From: Pseudomonas sp. ACM7
Lineage (GTDB): Bacteria; Pseudomonadota; Gammaproteobacteria; Pseudomonadales; Pseudomonadaceae
DNA length: 64,000 nucleotides
Direction: 5' to 3'
Assembly: GCF_004136015.1 (NCBI RefSeq)
Contig: NZ_CP024866.1
Coordinates: 803,461-867,460, forward strand
A model generated the notes under the pieces. The model saw only the letters and a list, made by a program, of their open reading frames with translations. It did no database searches and was not told the origin of the DNA. This document shows, piece by piece, positions 10,660-19,178 of the stretch. The position numbers and the translations under genes are program-made. Every line of letters begins with the position of its first letter. The stretch's first letter is position 1.

Positions 10660-11547
10660 ATGATGCGCATCCTGCTGTTTTTGGCCACTAACCTGGCGGT
10701 CGTGCTGATTGCCAGCATCACCCTGAGCCTTTTCGGCTTCAACGGGTTCATGGCGGCCAACGGGGTTGATCTCAACCTCAATCAGCTGCTGATTTTCTGT
10801 GCGGTCTTTGGTTTCGCCGGTTCGCTGTTCTCGCTGTTCATCTCCAAGTGGATGGCGAAGATGAGCACCAGCACCCAGATCATCAGCCAGCCGCGCACAC
10901 GTCACGAGCAATGGCTGCTGCAAACCGTCGAGCAATTGTCCCGGGAAGCCGGGATCAAGATGCCCGAAGTCGGTATTTTCCCGGCCTACGAGGCGAACGC
11001 CTTTGCCACCGGCTGGAACAAGAACGACGCGTTGGTCGCGGTCAGCCAAGGGCTGCTCGAGCGTTTCTCCCCTGATGAAGTGAAGGCCGTTCTGGCTCAC
11101 GAAATCGGCCACGTAGCCAATGGCGACATGGTCACCTTGGCATTGGTCCAGGGCGTGGTGAACACCTTCGTGATGTTCTTCGCACGGATCATCGGTAACT
11201 TTGTCGACAAGGTGATCTTCAAGAACGAAGAAGGCCAGGGCATCGCCTACTACGTGGCAACCATCTTCGCCGAACTGGTCCTGGGCATTCTGGCCAGCGC
11301 CATCGTCATGTGGTTCTCGCGTAATCGCGAATTCCGTGCAGACGAAGCCGGTGCACGTCTGGCCGGCACCGCCGCAATGATCGGCGCATTGCAACGCCTG
11401 CGTGCCGAACAGGGGCTGCCGGTGCACATGCCGGACACCCTGACGGCTTTCGGCATCAATGGTGGCATCAAACAGGGGTTCGCCCGTATGTTCATGAGCC
11501 ACCCGCCGCTGGAAGAGCGTATCGACGCTCTGCGTCGTCGGGGCTGA
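10660..11547 (+). CDS. htpX: Membrane zinc metalloprotease HtpX
   Basis: The 295-residue M48 protease degrades misfolded inner-membrane proteins and is usually heat or envelope-stress induced. Two N-terminal membrane helices (about 4–24 and 38–58) precede the zinc motif HEIGH (147–151). Two further helices (about 158–178 and 195–215) are followed by the third zinc ligand Glu in [11 protein letters not shown]. The end [14 protein letters not shown] is family-typical. [14 protein letters not shown] is the usual N-terminus, with GAGGAG upstream. Its terminator has been split by a MITE-like insertion. Confidence 0.96.
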   Translation: MMRILLFLATNLAVVLIASITLSLFGFNGFMAANGVDLNLNQLLIFCAVFGFAGSLFSLFISKWMAKMSTSTQIISQPRTRHEQWLLQTVEQLSREAGIKMPEVGIFPAYEANAFATGWNKNDALVAVSQGLLERFSPDEVKAVLAHEIGHVANGDMVTLALVQGVVNTFVMFFARIIGNFVDKVIFKNEEGQGIAYYVATIFAELVLGILASAIVMWFSRNREFRADEAGARLAGTAAMIGALQRLRAEQGLPVHMPDTLTAFGINGGIKQGFARMFMSHPPLEERIDALRRRG

Positions 11548-11565
11548 GAGGTTCCGCACTAAAAG

Positions 11566-11732
11566 AAAAGGCCCGCAGTGATGCGCAATGCTGTTCACTT
11601 AAGGGAAACCGGCGCTTACCCCGAAATGGGAAAGCGCCGTTTTTCTTGGACTTCGCCGCAGCACCGAAAAGCAAAAACCTTCGGTCAGCGGCTTAAGTGA
11701 ACAGCATTGCGCAGTGATGCGGGCCTTTTTTT
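11566..11732 (+). terminator. htpX terminator, interrupted by an insertion
   Basis: The left stem AAAAGGCCCGCA (11566–11577) and right stem TGCGGGCCTTTT (11718–11729, T-run to 11732) are perfect complements, but 140 bp now separates them. Removing the insertion and one duplicated copy restores a 12-bp stem with a GTGA tetraloop and a T-run. That is an ideal intrinsic terminator. Confidence 0.75.
11585..11710. mobile_element. MITE-like 126-bp insertion with perfect terminal inverted repeats
   Basis: GCAATGCTGTTCACTTAAG (11585–11603) is the exact reverse complement of 11692–11710. GCAGTGATGC is repeated directly at both edges (11575–11584 and 11711–11720). Because the duplicated ends are partly palindromic, the inverted repeat can also be read as 22 bp (11582–11713) with a 4-bp GTGA duplication. 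No ORF is inside, so it would be moved in trans. An internal hairpin (CGGCGCTT...AAGCGCCG plus five T, 11610–11644) forms a second intrinsic terminator. The parent transposon is not identified; a 10-bp duplication would suit the IS4 superfamily. Confidence 0.75.
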
Positions 11733-11760
11733 GTCTGCTGATTTTTGTGGTGTTCATTCG

Positions 11761-11881
11761 GGCCCCATCGTCGGAACGCCGCCCGGAGCAAGCTCGCTCC
11801 CACATTAGACCGCGTCCATTTAGACAACTCGGTCAACTGTGGGAGCGAGCTTGCTCCGGGCGGCGTTCCGACGATGGGGCC
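11761..11881. repeat. REPIN with perfect 44-bp arms
   Basis: Arms 11761–11804 and 11838–11881 are exact reverse complements over 44 bp with a 33-bp centre. The core is TGTGGGAGCGAGCTTGCTCC, a variant of the TGTGGGAGCGGGCTTGCTCG family seen elsewhere in the window. The outer ~20 bp (GGCCCCATCGTCGGAACGCC) is extra symmetry not present in the other copies. It lies between the htpX terminator and the 3' end of tpm and could end transcripts from both sides. Confidence 0.92.
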
Positions 11882-11899
11882 GGCACAAACAACCCAAAT

Positions 11900-12556
11900 C
11901 TACCGGCTGGAAACCCGATAAACCCGCTCTTCAAGCCGCGTAACACCGCTTTCCAGGAACTTCCAGCTCTCGCCCAGAACGTCCTGGTCTTCCAGAATTT
12001 TCAACTCCCACGAAGCCCCGAACAACCGTTGCACTTCGTCATCCAGCACTGCAAAGGGCGGCCCCTCCATTTGTGCCTGGTCGTAATCCAGGGTAATCAG
12101 CAGCCCCAGCGAATCCTTCGGCACAATCCGCTTCAGATGCTCGGCGTATTGTTCCCGCATCTTCGGTGGCAAGGCGATCAACGCAGCGCGGTCATACAGC
12201 GCACTGCAATCAGCGACATCGCCGGCTGTCAACGCGAAGAAATCACCACACCAGATCTCGATCGAGCCCGCCCGATAGACCGTGAAGGGGCCTTGGTCGC
12301 TGACGTCCGGATCAAATTGATGCTCGTGGAAAAAGTCTTCCACCGCTTTTTCCGACAACTCGACGCCCAGCACCTCATGACCGCATTTCGCCAGCCACAG
12401 CAGATCCAGGCTTTTCCCACATAGCGGCACCAGTACGCGCGCGCCCTCTTCCAGGCCCAGCTGCGGCCAGTACCGTTGCAGATATGGATTTACTTCCGGC
12501 AGGTGAAAGCCGATCTGATTCGACGTCCACCGCTTGTGCCAAAACTCCGGCTGCAT
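11900..12556 (-). CDS. tpm: Thiopurine S-methyltransferase
   Basis: The 218-residue SAM-dependent methyltransferase starts [18 protein letters not shown], the characteristic N-terminus of bacterial TPMT. It then shows [17 protein letters not shown] (SAM loop) and [14 protein letters not shown]. In pseudomonads the enzyme methylates selenium and tellurium oxyanions and thiopurines, causing tellurite resistance or volatile selenium release. ATG 12556 is preferred over 12580 by homology. It is divergent from the dioxygenase gene. Confidence 0.93.
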   Translation of the reverse strand: MQPEFWHKRWTSNQIGFHLPEVNPYLQRYWPQLGLEEGARVLVPLCGKSLDLLWLAKCGHEVLGVELSEKAVEDFFHEHQFDPDVSDQGPFTVYRAGSIEIWCGDFFALTAGDVADCSALYDRAALIALPPKMREQYAEHLKRIVPKDSLGLLITLDYDQAQMEGPPFAVLDDEVQRLFGASWELKILEDQDVLGESWKFLESGVTRLEERVYRVSSR

Positions 12557-12659
12557 AATTAATCCCGAAAATTCGATCAAAAGACCCTAAAACTTATATT
12601 AGATTTAGATCAATGATCTGACTGAAGATGATGCCATCTTACCCCTCAGGAGCTCATTC

Positions 12660-13427
12660 ATGTTCCCCAGCCTGTACATATCCCATGGCTCGCCCATGTT
12701 GGCACTGGAACCGGGCGCCAGCGGGCCCGCCCTCGCTCGTCTGGCCGCAGAATTGCCAAAACCCAAAGCCATCGTAATTGTTTCTGCGCATTGGGAAAGC
12801 AATGAGTTGCTCGTCAGCGGCAATCCCCAGCCTGAAACCTGGCATGACTTCGGCGGGTTTCCGCAGGCGTTATTCGACGTGCAATACCCGGCGCCCGGCA
12901 ATCCACAATTGGCCGCAGAGGTTGTCGAACTGCTGAAGAGTGATGGCCTGCCTGCACGCATCGATGCAAAACGGCCGTTCGACCATGGTGTCTGGGTGCC
13001 CTTGTCATTGATGTATCCACAAGCCGACATCCCCGTGGTGCAAGTCTCACTGCCTACGCGCGGCGGCCCTGCCTTGCAAACCCGTGTCGGTCATGCCCTG
13101 GCCAGTCTGCGCGAACACGGCGTGCTGCTGATCGGTTCCGGCAGCATCACCCACAACCTGCGCGAACTGGACTGGCACGCCGGCCCAGAAAGCGTCGAAC
13201 CCTGGGCCCAGGCATTTCGTGACTGGATGATCGAAAAACTCGCTGCCAACGACGAAACCGCGTTGCACGACTACCGTCAGCAAGCACCGAATGCGGTGCG
13301 CAACCATCCGAGTGATGAACATTTGCTGCCTTTGTATTTTGCCCGCGGTGCCGGAGGAAAATTCAGCGTGACCCACAAGGGATTCACCATGGGGGCCTTG
13401 GGCATGGACATTTACCGCTTCGGATAA
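12660..13427 (+). CDS. LigB-type class III extradiol dioxygenase (YgiD/4,5-DOPA dioxygenase-like)
   Basis: The 255-residue protein has MFPSLYISHGSPMLALEPG (metal-ligand His), IVIVSAHWES (second His), FDHGVWVPLSLMYP and LLIGSGSITHNL. This pattern is shared by E. coli YgiD and plant 4,5-DOPA dioxygenases, which cleave catecholic rings with a non-haem metal. AGGAG lies 7 nt before the ATG. The natural substrate in Pseudomonas is unknown. The gene is single and ends 25 bp from the convergent GntR gene. Confidence 0.88.
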   Translation: MFPSLYISHGSPMLALEPGASGPALARLAAELPKPKAIVIVSAHWESNELLVSGNPQPETWHDFGGFPQALFDVQYPAPGNPQLAAEVVELLKSDGLPARIDAKRPFDHGVWVPLSLMYPQADIPVVQVSLPTRGGPALQTRVGHALASLREHGVLLIGSGSITHNLRELDWHAGPESVEPWAQAFRDWMIEKLAANDETALHDYRQQAPNAVRNHPSDEHLLPLYFARGAGGKFSVTHKGFTMGALGMDIYRFG

Positions 13428-13452
13428 TGGTCTCAGCCTATGGCGGCGAGGC

Positions 13453-14166
13453 TCAAACCACATCAACCCCGACATGAATCGCATCGTGCCGCCAAAACTC
13501 CAGATCACAATCGATCAACCGCTCATGCTGATCGTAATTGACCCGAGCGATGCGCAACCCCGGACTCCCCACCGACACCCGTAAAGCTGCCGCCGCATCC
13601 ACCGACAACACCGTCGGCACAATCTCGAAACGCACCCGCCCATAGTGCAAGTCGTAATGTCGCGCATACAGCTCGGTAATCGACTGATTCAAATCGAAAT
13701 CCAGAATCCCCGGAAAAAACTGCGGATTCAAATAGTGCTCCACATATAACACCAGCCGTTCATCAATCCGCCGTGCCCGGCAAATCTGAATCACGCTCGA
13801 CAACGCCGGCAACTGCAACCAGGCACAGACCGCCACCGACGCCGGCTGCAACCGCGCCGAAATCACCTCGGTGGACGGCACCCGCCCCTGTGCAATGACC
13901 ATCGCGTGAAAGTGACTGCGCTGCATCAGGTTGTAGGCCAGGCGCGGTGGCGACACGAACCAGCCACGGCGCTCCTCCCGATAAATCTGCCCCTGGGCTT
14001 CCAGTTGCAATAACGCTTCACGCACGGTGATCCGCGTGGTCCCGAACAACTCACTAAGCTTGCGCTCGGCCGGCAGTTTGCTCCCGGGCGCCAACAGGCC
14101 ATGGTCGAGCTGTTCCTGCAGAACCTGTCCGATGGCTGTCACCGCTTTGGTTGTCTCGATGCGCAT
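13453..14166 (-). CDS. GntR/HutC-type regulator with UTRA domain
   Basis: The 237-residue protein has an N-terminal GntR winged helix (LLAPGSKLPAERKLSELFG, then TRITVREALLQLEAQGQIYR). The C-terminal UTRA ligand-binding domain (about 80–235) contains VLYVEHYLNP and ITELYARHYDL. HutC-subfamily members (PhnF, DasR, HutC) generally repress nearby uptake operons until a small ligand binds. It is divergent from the ABC operon at 14516, and two CTAGACCA-containing sites lie in the shared gap. The start is ATG 14166. Confidence 0.88.
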   Translation of the reverse strand: MRIETTKAVTAIGQVLQEQLDHGLLAPGSKLPAERKLSELFGTTRITVREALLQLEAQGQIYREERRGWFVSPPRLAYNLMQRSHFHAMVIAQGRVPSTEVISARLQPASVAVCAWLQLPALSSVIQICRARRIDERLVLYVEHYLNPQFFPGILDFDLNQSITELYARHYDLHYGRVRFEIVPTVLSVDAAAALRVSVGSPGLRIARVNYDQHERLIDCDLEFWRHDAIHVGVDVV

Positions 14167-14180
14167 CAACGTTACCTATC

Positions 14181-14192
14181 TGGACTAGACCA
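14181..14192. promoter_or_regulatory. Candidate GntR operator 1
   Basis: TGGACTAGACCA matches the HutC-subfamily pattern TGGTCTAGACCA at 11 of 12 positions and lies 15 bp before the regulator's own start. A related site is 14459–14470. I infer autoregulation; not shown by sequence alone. Confidence 0.5.
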
Positions 14193-14458
14193 GCACTGTT
14201 TCGGGGCGGAACCGCGATTCAAATCGGCTCCCTCAACTCCCGACAAGCCTAGGCACTGCACATGACTGACAGATGACAAAGCCGCCGAACGGTTGATCCA
14301 GACACCTGCAATTTCACGGCCAAGTCCTTTTATATCAGCCTATTAGCCATGGTCTACGCTTACTCCGAAGCCTGAGCATTGCAGCCCAAAAAATATAGGC
14401 CGACCAGTCGTCGACATGAAAATGTCATCAAAGGCGCCTAAATTGGCTCAGGTATTGC

Positions 14459-14470
14459 TGACCTAGACCA
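14459..14470. promoter_or_regulatory. Candidate GntR operator 2
   Basis: TGACCTAGACCA shares CTAGACCA with operator 1 and sits 46 bp upstream of the substrate-binding protein start, where a repressor could block the transporter promoter. The 266 bp between the two sites hold no gene that I can recognise. Confidence 0.45.
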
Positions 14471-14515
14471 ACACAACCGCAATCGCAGCGTTGAAAACGC
14501 CCAAAGGAGCTTCGG

Positions 14516-15586
14516 ATGAAACAGCTTTTCCTGGCCTCACTGTTAGGCTCGACCATTGCCATGTGCACCGCCGCGATGGCGGCTGATAGCGATTTGAAAA
14601 CCCTGGAAGCCGCGGCGAAAGCGGAAGGTGAGGTCAATAGTGTCGGCATGCCCGACAACTGGGCCAACTGGAAAGGCACCTGGGATGACTTGGCCAAGAA
14701 CTACGGCCTGAAACACATCGACACCGACATGAGCTCGGCCCAGGAAATCGCCAAGTTCGCCGCTGAAAAAGACAACGCCACTGCCGATATCGGTGATGTC
14801 GGTGCAGCGTTCGGTCCGATCTCGGTGAAGCAAGGCGTTGTACAACCTTACAAGCCAAGCACCTGGGATCAGATCCCGAGCTGGGCAAAGGATAAGGACG
14901 GCAACTGGGCGCTCGCCTACACCGGCACCATCGCGTTCATCGTCAACAAAAAGTTGCTGCACGGCTCCGACGCTCCGACCAAATGGGCTGACCTCAAGGA
15001 CGGCAAATACAAAGTTTCCATCGGTGATGTGAGCACCGCGGCCCAAGCGGCCAACGGCGTTCTGGCTGCCGCGCTTGCCAACGGCGGCAATGAGAAAAAC
15101 CTCCAGCCGGCGCTGGATCTGTTTTCCGAGATTGCCAAGCAAGGCCGCCTGTCGATGGCCAACCCGACAATTGCCACCATGGAAAAGGGTGAAATCGAAG
15201 TCGGCGTGGTCTGGGATTTCAACGGCCTGAGCTACAAGGCCAAAATGGTCAACCCGGATGATTACACCGTGCTGATTCCATCCGATGGCTCGGTGATCTC
15301 CGGTTACACCACCATCATCAACAAATACGCCAAGCACCCGAATGCCGCCAAACTGGCCCGCGAATACATCTTCAGCGACGCCGGCCAAACCAATCTGGCA
15401 CGCGGTAACGCCCGTCCGATCCGCGCCGAGCATCTGACTCTGCCGCCCGAGGTTCAGGCCCAGTTGCTGCCTAACGAGCAGTACAAAAAGGTCACGCCGA
15501 TCAAAGACGCAGACGCATGGGAAAAGACCTCCAAAGCCCTTCCGCAAAAGTGGCAGGAAGAAGTCATCGTCAATATGAAGCAATGA
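14516..15586 (+). CDS. ABC transporter periplasmic substrate-binding protein
   Basis: The 356-residue protein has a Sec signal peptide (MKQLFLASLLGSTIAMCTAAMA, cleavage near residue 23). A type II binding-protein fold follows, of the iron/polyamine/phosphonate-like group, with GTIAFIVNKKLL, WADLKDGKYKVSIGD and WDFNGLSYKAKM. CAAAGGAGC lies just upstream of the ATG. It is the first gene of an importer operon under the UTRA regulator. The substrate cannot be read from sequence. The companion phosphodiesterase and HAD phosphatase suggest a phosphate ester or phosphonate. A REPIN separates it from the next gene. Confidence 0.88.
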   Translation: MKQLFLASLLGSTIAMCTAAMAADSDLKTLEAAAKAEGEVNSVGMPDNWANWKGTWDDLAKNYGLKHIDTDMSSAQEIAKFAAEKDNATADIGDVGAAFGPISVKQGVVQPYKPSTWDQIPSWAKDKDGNWALAYTGTIAFIVNKKLLHGSDAPTKWADLKDGKYKVSIGDVSTAAQAANGVLAAALANGGNEKNLQPALDLFSEIAKQGRLSMANPTIATMEKGEIEVGVVWDFNGLSYKAKMVNPDDYTVLIPSDGSVISGYTTIINKYAKHPNAAKLAREYIFSDAGQTNLARGNARPIRAEHLTLPPEVQAQLLPNEQYKKVTPIKDADAWEKTSKALPQKWQEEVIVNMKQ

Positions 15587-15593
15587 TGTATCC

Positions 15594-15681
15594 GTAGGAG
15601 CTGCCGCAGGCTGCGATCTTTTGATCTTTCACTCGACACTCAAGTGAAACCAAAAAGATCGCAGGCTCCGCCAGCTCCTAC
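15594..15681. repeat. REPIN, GTAGGAGCTGCCG family
   Basis: Outer arms start GTAGGAGCTGCCGCAGGCTG and end in the imperfect complement GCAGGCTCCGCCAGCTCCTA. It sits inside the importer operon between the binding-protein gene and the phosphodiesterase gene. Such a hairpin could stabilise the upstream mRNA and raise binding protein relative to membrane components. Confidence 0.9.
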
Positions 15682-15722
15682 GACGATCAGATCCAGTTTC
15701 GCTTTTCGGAGTTCCAGCCCTT

Positions 15723-16529
15723 ATGAAGCACAACGTCATCCTTGTCGTGCTCGACGGCCTCAATTACGAGGTCGCCCGTCACGCCATGGGGCACCTGCAG
15801 GCTTATGTCGGCGCAGGACGCGCGGCGCTCTACAAACTGGAGTGCGAATTGCCGGCGCTGTCCCGACCGCTTTACGAGTGCATCCTGACCGGCGTCACGC
15901 CGATCGACAGTGGCATCGTCCACAACAACGTCTCGCGCCTGTCCAACCAGCGCAGCATCTATCACTACGCCCACGATGCCAGCCTTGTAACCGCCGCCGC
16001 GGCCTATCACTGGGTCAGCGAGCTGTATAACCGTTCGCCGTTTATTGCCGCGCGGGATCGTCACACCGACGACCCGGACCTGCCAATCCAGCACGGTCAT
16101 TTCTACTGGAGCGATCACTACCCGGACTCGCACCTGTTCGCCGACGCCGAAAACCTGCGCCTGCGTCATGCGCCGAACTTTTTACTGGTCCACCCGATGA
16201 ACATCGACGACGCCGGACATAAGCACGGCCTCGACACCCCGCAATACCGCAACAGCGCCCGCTCGGCCGACATTATTCTGGCCGACTATCTGCAAACCTG
16301 GCTCGACGCCGGGTATCAGGTGCTGGTGACCGCCGACCACGGCATGAACAACGACCGCTCCCACAACGGCCTGCTGCCGGAAGAACGGGAAGTACCGCTG
16401 TTCGTCCTCGGCGACGCTTTCAGCTTCAATGCCAACGCTGCACCGAAACAGACTGAAATCTGCGGCACCGTCTGCGAACTGCTGGGTGTGGCCCACGACA
16501 AACCTGTGTGCCGGGAGCTGCTCAAGTGA
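15723..16529 (+). CDS. Alkaline-phosphatase-superfamily phosphodiesterase/hydrolase
   Basis: The 268-residue protein resembles nucleotide pyrophosphatase/phosphodiesterase (NPP) and phosphonoacetate hydrolase enzymes. The two-metal site is visible: VLDGLN (first Asp), a nucleophile region PALSRPLYECILTGVTP, HPMNIDDAGHKHG and the signature TADHGMNND. No signal peptide is present, so it likely acts in the cytoplasm on the imported compound. It overlaps the next permease start by 4 bp, indicating coupling with transport. Its exact substrate, phosphodiester or phosphonate, is not determinable here. Confidence 0.82.
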   Translation: MKHNVILVVLDGLNYEVARHAMGHLQAYVGAGRAALYKLECELPALSRPLYECILTGVTPIDSGIVHNNVSRLSNQRSIYHYAHDASLVTAAAAYHWVSELYNRSPFIAARDRHTDDPDLPIQHGHFYWSDHYPDSHLFADAENLRLRHAPNFLLVHPMNIDDAGHKHGLDTPQYRNSARSADIILADYLQTWLDAGYQVLVTADHGMNNDRSHNGLLPEEREVPLFVLGDAFSFNANAAPKQTEICGTVCELLGVAHDKPVCRELLK

Positions 16530-17371
16530 ACACCATGACGCGCGGAAAATGGCTGGCAGCCTTGTGCCTGGTGCCTTTCGCACTGTTCTTTATCGTGTTC
16601 CAGATCGCCCCGCTGTCCTGGGTGATGATCAACAGCCTGCAATCGGAAGAGTTCGGTTGGGGCATTGCCAACTTCACCAGGATCTTCAATTCGAAGTTCT
16701 ATCTGCAGGCGATCCAGTTCAGCCTCGAGATCAGTTTCTGGTCCAGCGTGTTCGGGATCATCATCGCGGTGCTCGGCGCCTACTCCCTGCGCCGGGTCGA
16801 CTCGAAGCTGCGCAACTTCGTCAACGCCTTCGCCAACATGACCAGCAACTTTGCCGGCGTGCCTTTGGCCTTCGCGTTCATCATCCTGCTGGGCTTCAAC
16901 GGCAGCTTCACCATCATGCTCAAGCAGGCCGGGATCATTCAGGACTTCAACCTGTATTCGAAAACCGGGCTGATCATTCTCTACACCTACTTTCAGATTC
17001 CGCTGGGCGTACTGCTGCTCTACCCGGCCTTTGATGCCCTGCGCGAAGACTGGCGTGAATCCGCCGCGCTGCTCGGCGCCAATGGCTGGCAGTTCTGGCG
17101 GTACATCGGTTTGCCAGTGCTGACCCCGGCGCTGCTCGGCACCTTCGTGATCCTGCTGGCCAACGCCCTGGGCGCCTACGCCACGGTGTACGCCCTGACC
17201 ACCGGCAACTTCAACGTGCTGACAATCCGCATCGCGGCGATGGTTTCCGGCGACATTTCCCTGGACCCGAACCTGGCCAGTGCCTTGGCTGTAGTGCTGG
17301 TGGCGTTGATGACCCTGGTGACCATCGTGCATCAGTTGCTGTTGAAGAGGAGCTACCATGTCTCGCGCTGA
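16526..17371 (+). CDS. ABC transporter permease (first of pair)
   Basis: The 281-residue inner-membrane protein has about six helices and the EAA-loop motif DWRESAALLGANGWQFWRYIGLP. It matches the polyamine/iron/AEP-type importer permeases. GTG 16526 is chosen because GGGAG lies 8 nt upstream and it overlaps the preceding stop (GTGA). An ATG three codons later is less well spaced. It overlaps the second permease gene by 14 bp. Confidence 0.88.
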   Translation: MNTMTRGKWLAALCLVPFALFFIVFQIAPLSWVMINSLQSEEFGWGIANFTRIFNSKFYLQAIQFSLEISFWSSVFGIIIAVLGAYSLRRVDSKLRNFVNAFANMTSNFAGVPLAFAFIILLGFNGSFTIMLKQAGIIQDFNLYSKTGLIILYTYFQIPLGVLLLYPAFDALREDWRESAALLGANGWQFWRYIGLPVLTPALLGTFVILLANALGAYATVYALTTGNFNVLTIRIAAMVSGDISLDPNLASALAVVLVALMTLVTIVHQLLLKRSYHVSR

Positions 17372-18158
17372 ACTGGGGCCCGTCGGCATCTACCACCGGG
17401 TGGTGGTGTATTTACTGTTCGCCATACTGTTGCTGCCGTTGCTCGGGACGCTGATCTACTCGATCGCCAGCAGTTGGTCGGCGACCATTCTGCCCAGCGG
17501 CTTCACCGTTAAATGGTACGTGGAGCTGTGGAGCGATCCGCGGTTTCTCCATTCGTTCGGCCAATCGCTGCTGGTCTGCGTCGGCTCGCTGATTCTGTCG
17601 GTGGTGCTGATTCTGCCGTTGCTGTTTGTGGTGCATTACCACTTCCCGAAACTCGATGCGCTGATGAACATCCTGATCCTGCTGCCCTTCGCGGTGCCGC
17701 CGGTGGTGTCGTCGGTGGGGCTGTTGCAGCTTTACGGCTCCGGGCCGTTCGCGATGGTCGGGACGCCGTGGATTCTCGTCGGTTGCTACTTCACCGTGGC
17801 GCTGCCGTTCATGTACCGGGCGATCACCAACAACCTGCAAGCGATCAACCTGCGCGACCTGATGGACTCCGCCCAACTGCTCGGTGCCAGCACCTGGCAA
17901 GCGGCGTTCCTGGTGGTGCTGCCAAACCTGCGCAAAGGTTTGATGGTGGCGTTGCTGCTGTCGTTCTCGTTCCTGTTCGGTGAGTTCGTGTTCGCCAACA
18001 TCCTCGTCGGGACACGCTACGAAACCCTGCAGGTCTACCTCAACAACATGCGCAACAGCAGCGGCCACTTCACCAGTGCGCTGGTGATTTCCTATTTCTT
18101 CTTTGTGCTGGTTCTGACCTGGGCTGCCAATATTTTGAACAAGGACAAAAGCCAATGA
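17358..18158 (+). CDS. ABC transporter permease (second of pair)
   Basis: The 266-residue inner-membrane protein has six predicted helices and the EAA-loop segment MDSAQLLGASTWQAAFLVVLP, which contacts the ATPase. GAGGAG is placed 5 nt before the ATG, inside the end of the previous gene. The stop overlaps the ATPase start (ATGA). It pairs with the upstream permease to form the channel of the importer. Confidence 0.9.
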   Translation: MSRAELGPVGIYHRVVVYLLFAILLLPLLGTLIYSIASSWSATILPSGFTVKWYVELWSDPRFLHSFGQSLLVCVGSLILSVVLILPLLFVVHYHFPKLDALMNILILLPFAVPPVVSSVGLLQLYGSGPFAMVGTPWILVGCYFTVALPFMYRAITNNLQAINLRDLMDSAQLLGASTWQAAFLVVLPNLRKGLMVALLLSFSFLFGEFVFANILVGTRYETLQVYLNNMRNSSGHFTSALVISYFFFVLVLTWAANILNKDKSQ

Positions 18159-19144
18159 GCTTCGTCAGCGTCCAACACCTACTGAAAAGCTACGCGGGCA
18201 CCACGGTGTTCAGCGACATCAACTGTGAAATCCAGAAGGGTGAGTTCGTCACCCTCCTCGGCCCGTCCGGTTGCGGCAAGTCCACACTGCTACGCTGCAT
18301 CGCCGGGCTGACCTCGGTGGATGGCGGCAAAATCCTGCTCGATGGCCAGGACCTCGTGCCGTTGAGCCCGCAAAAGCGCGGGATCGGCATGGTGTTCCAG
18401 AGTTACGCGCTGTTTCCGAACATGACCGTGGAGCAGAACGTCGCCTTTGGTTTGCGCATGCAGAAGGTCAATGCCGACGACAGCCATAGGCGTGTTGCCG
18501 AAGTACTGAAACTGGTGGAACTCAACGACTTCGCCGCGCGTTATCCGCATCAACTGTCCGGCGGCCAATGCCAGCGAGTCGCCCTTGCCCGCTCGTTGGT
18601 GACCCGGCCACGTCTGTTGTTGCTGGATGAACCGCTGTCGGCCCTCGACGCACGGATTCGCAAGCACTTGCGCGAACAGATCCGTCAGATCCAGCGTGAG
18701 CTCGGCTTGACCACGATCTTCGTCACTCACGATCAGGAAGAAGCCCTGACCATGTCCGACCGAATTTTCTTGATGAATCAGGGAAAGATCGTACAAAGCG
18801 GTGACGCCCAGACCCTTTACACCGCACCCATCGATTTTTTTGCCGCTGGCTTCATCGGCAACTACAACCTGCTGGACGCCGACAGCGCCACAAAACTGCT
18901 GCAGCGACCGATTACCCACCGCGTCGCAATTCGCCCGGAAGCCATCGAGCTGAGCCTCAACGGCGAACTCGACGCACAAATCCGCAGCCACAGCCTGCTG
19001 GGCAACGTGATTCGCTACCGGGTCGAAGCCCGGGGCGTGGAATTGGTGGTGGATGTGCTGAACCGCTCGGCGGCCGATCTGCATCCCGATGGTCAGCGCC
19101 TGGCGCTTTCCATCGATCCAACGGCCCTGTGTGAGGTAGCCTGA
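18155..19144 (+). CDS. ABC transporter ATP-binding protein
   Basis: The 329-residue ATPase has Walker A GPSGCGKST (from about residue 36), Q-loop VFQSYALFP, signature LSGGQCQRVALARSL, Walker B LLLLDEPLSALD and H-loop IFVTHDQEE. A C-terminal TOBE-like extension (about 240–329) with RPEAIELSLNG is typical of the PotA/FbpC/PhnT group of importers. It is the fifth gene of the operon and overlaps the second permease gene by 4 bp. Confidence 0.93.
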   Translation: MSFVSVQHLLKSYAGTTVFSDINCEIQKGEFVTLLGPSGCGKSTLLRCIAGLTSVDGGKILLDGQDLVPLSPQKRGIGMVFQSYALFPNMTVEQNVAFGLRMQKVNADDSHRRVAEVLKLVELNDFAARYPHQLSGGQCQRVALARSLVTRPRLLLLDEPLSALDARIRKHLREQIRQIQRELGLTTIFVTHDQEEALTMSDRIFLMNQGKIVQSGDAQTLYTAPIDFFAAGFIGNYNLLDADSATKLLQRPITHRVAIRPEAIELSLNGELDAQIRSHSLLGNVIRYRVEARGVELVVDVLNRSAADLHPDGQRLALSIDPTALCEVA

Positions 19145-19178
19145 TGACTTTGCTGATGTTGAAGAGAGAATCGCACTG

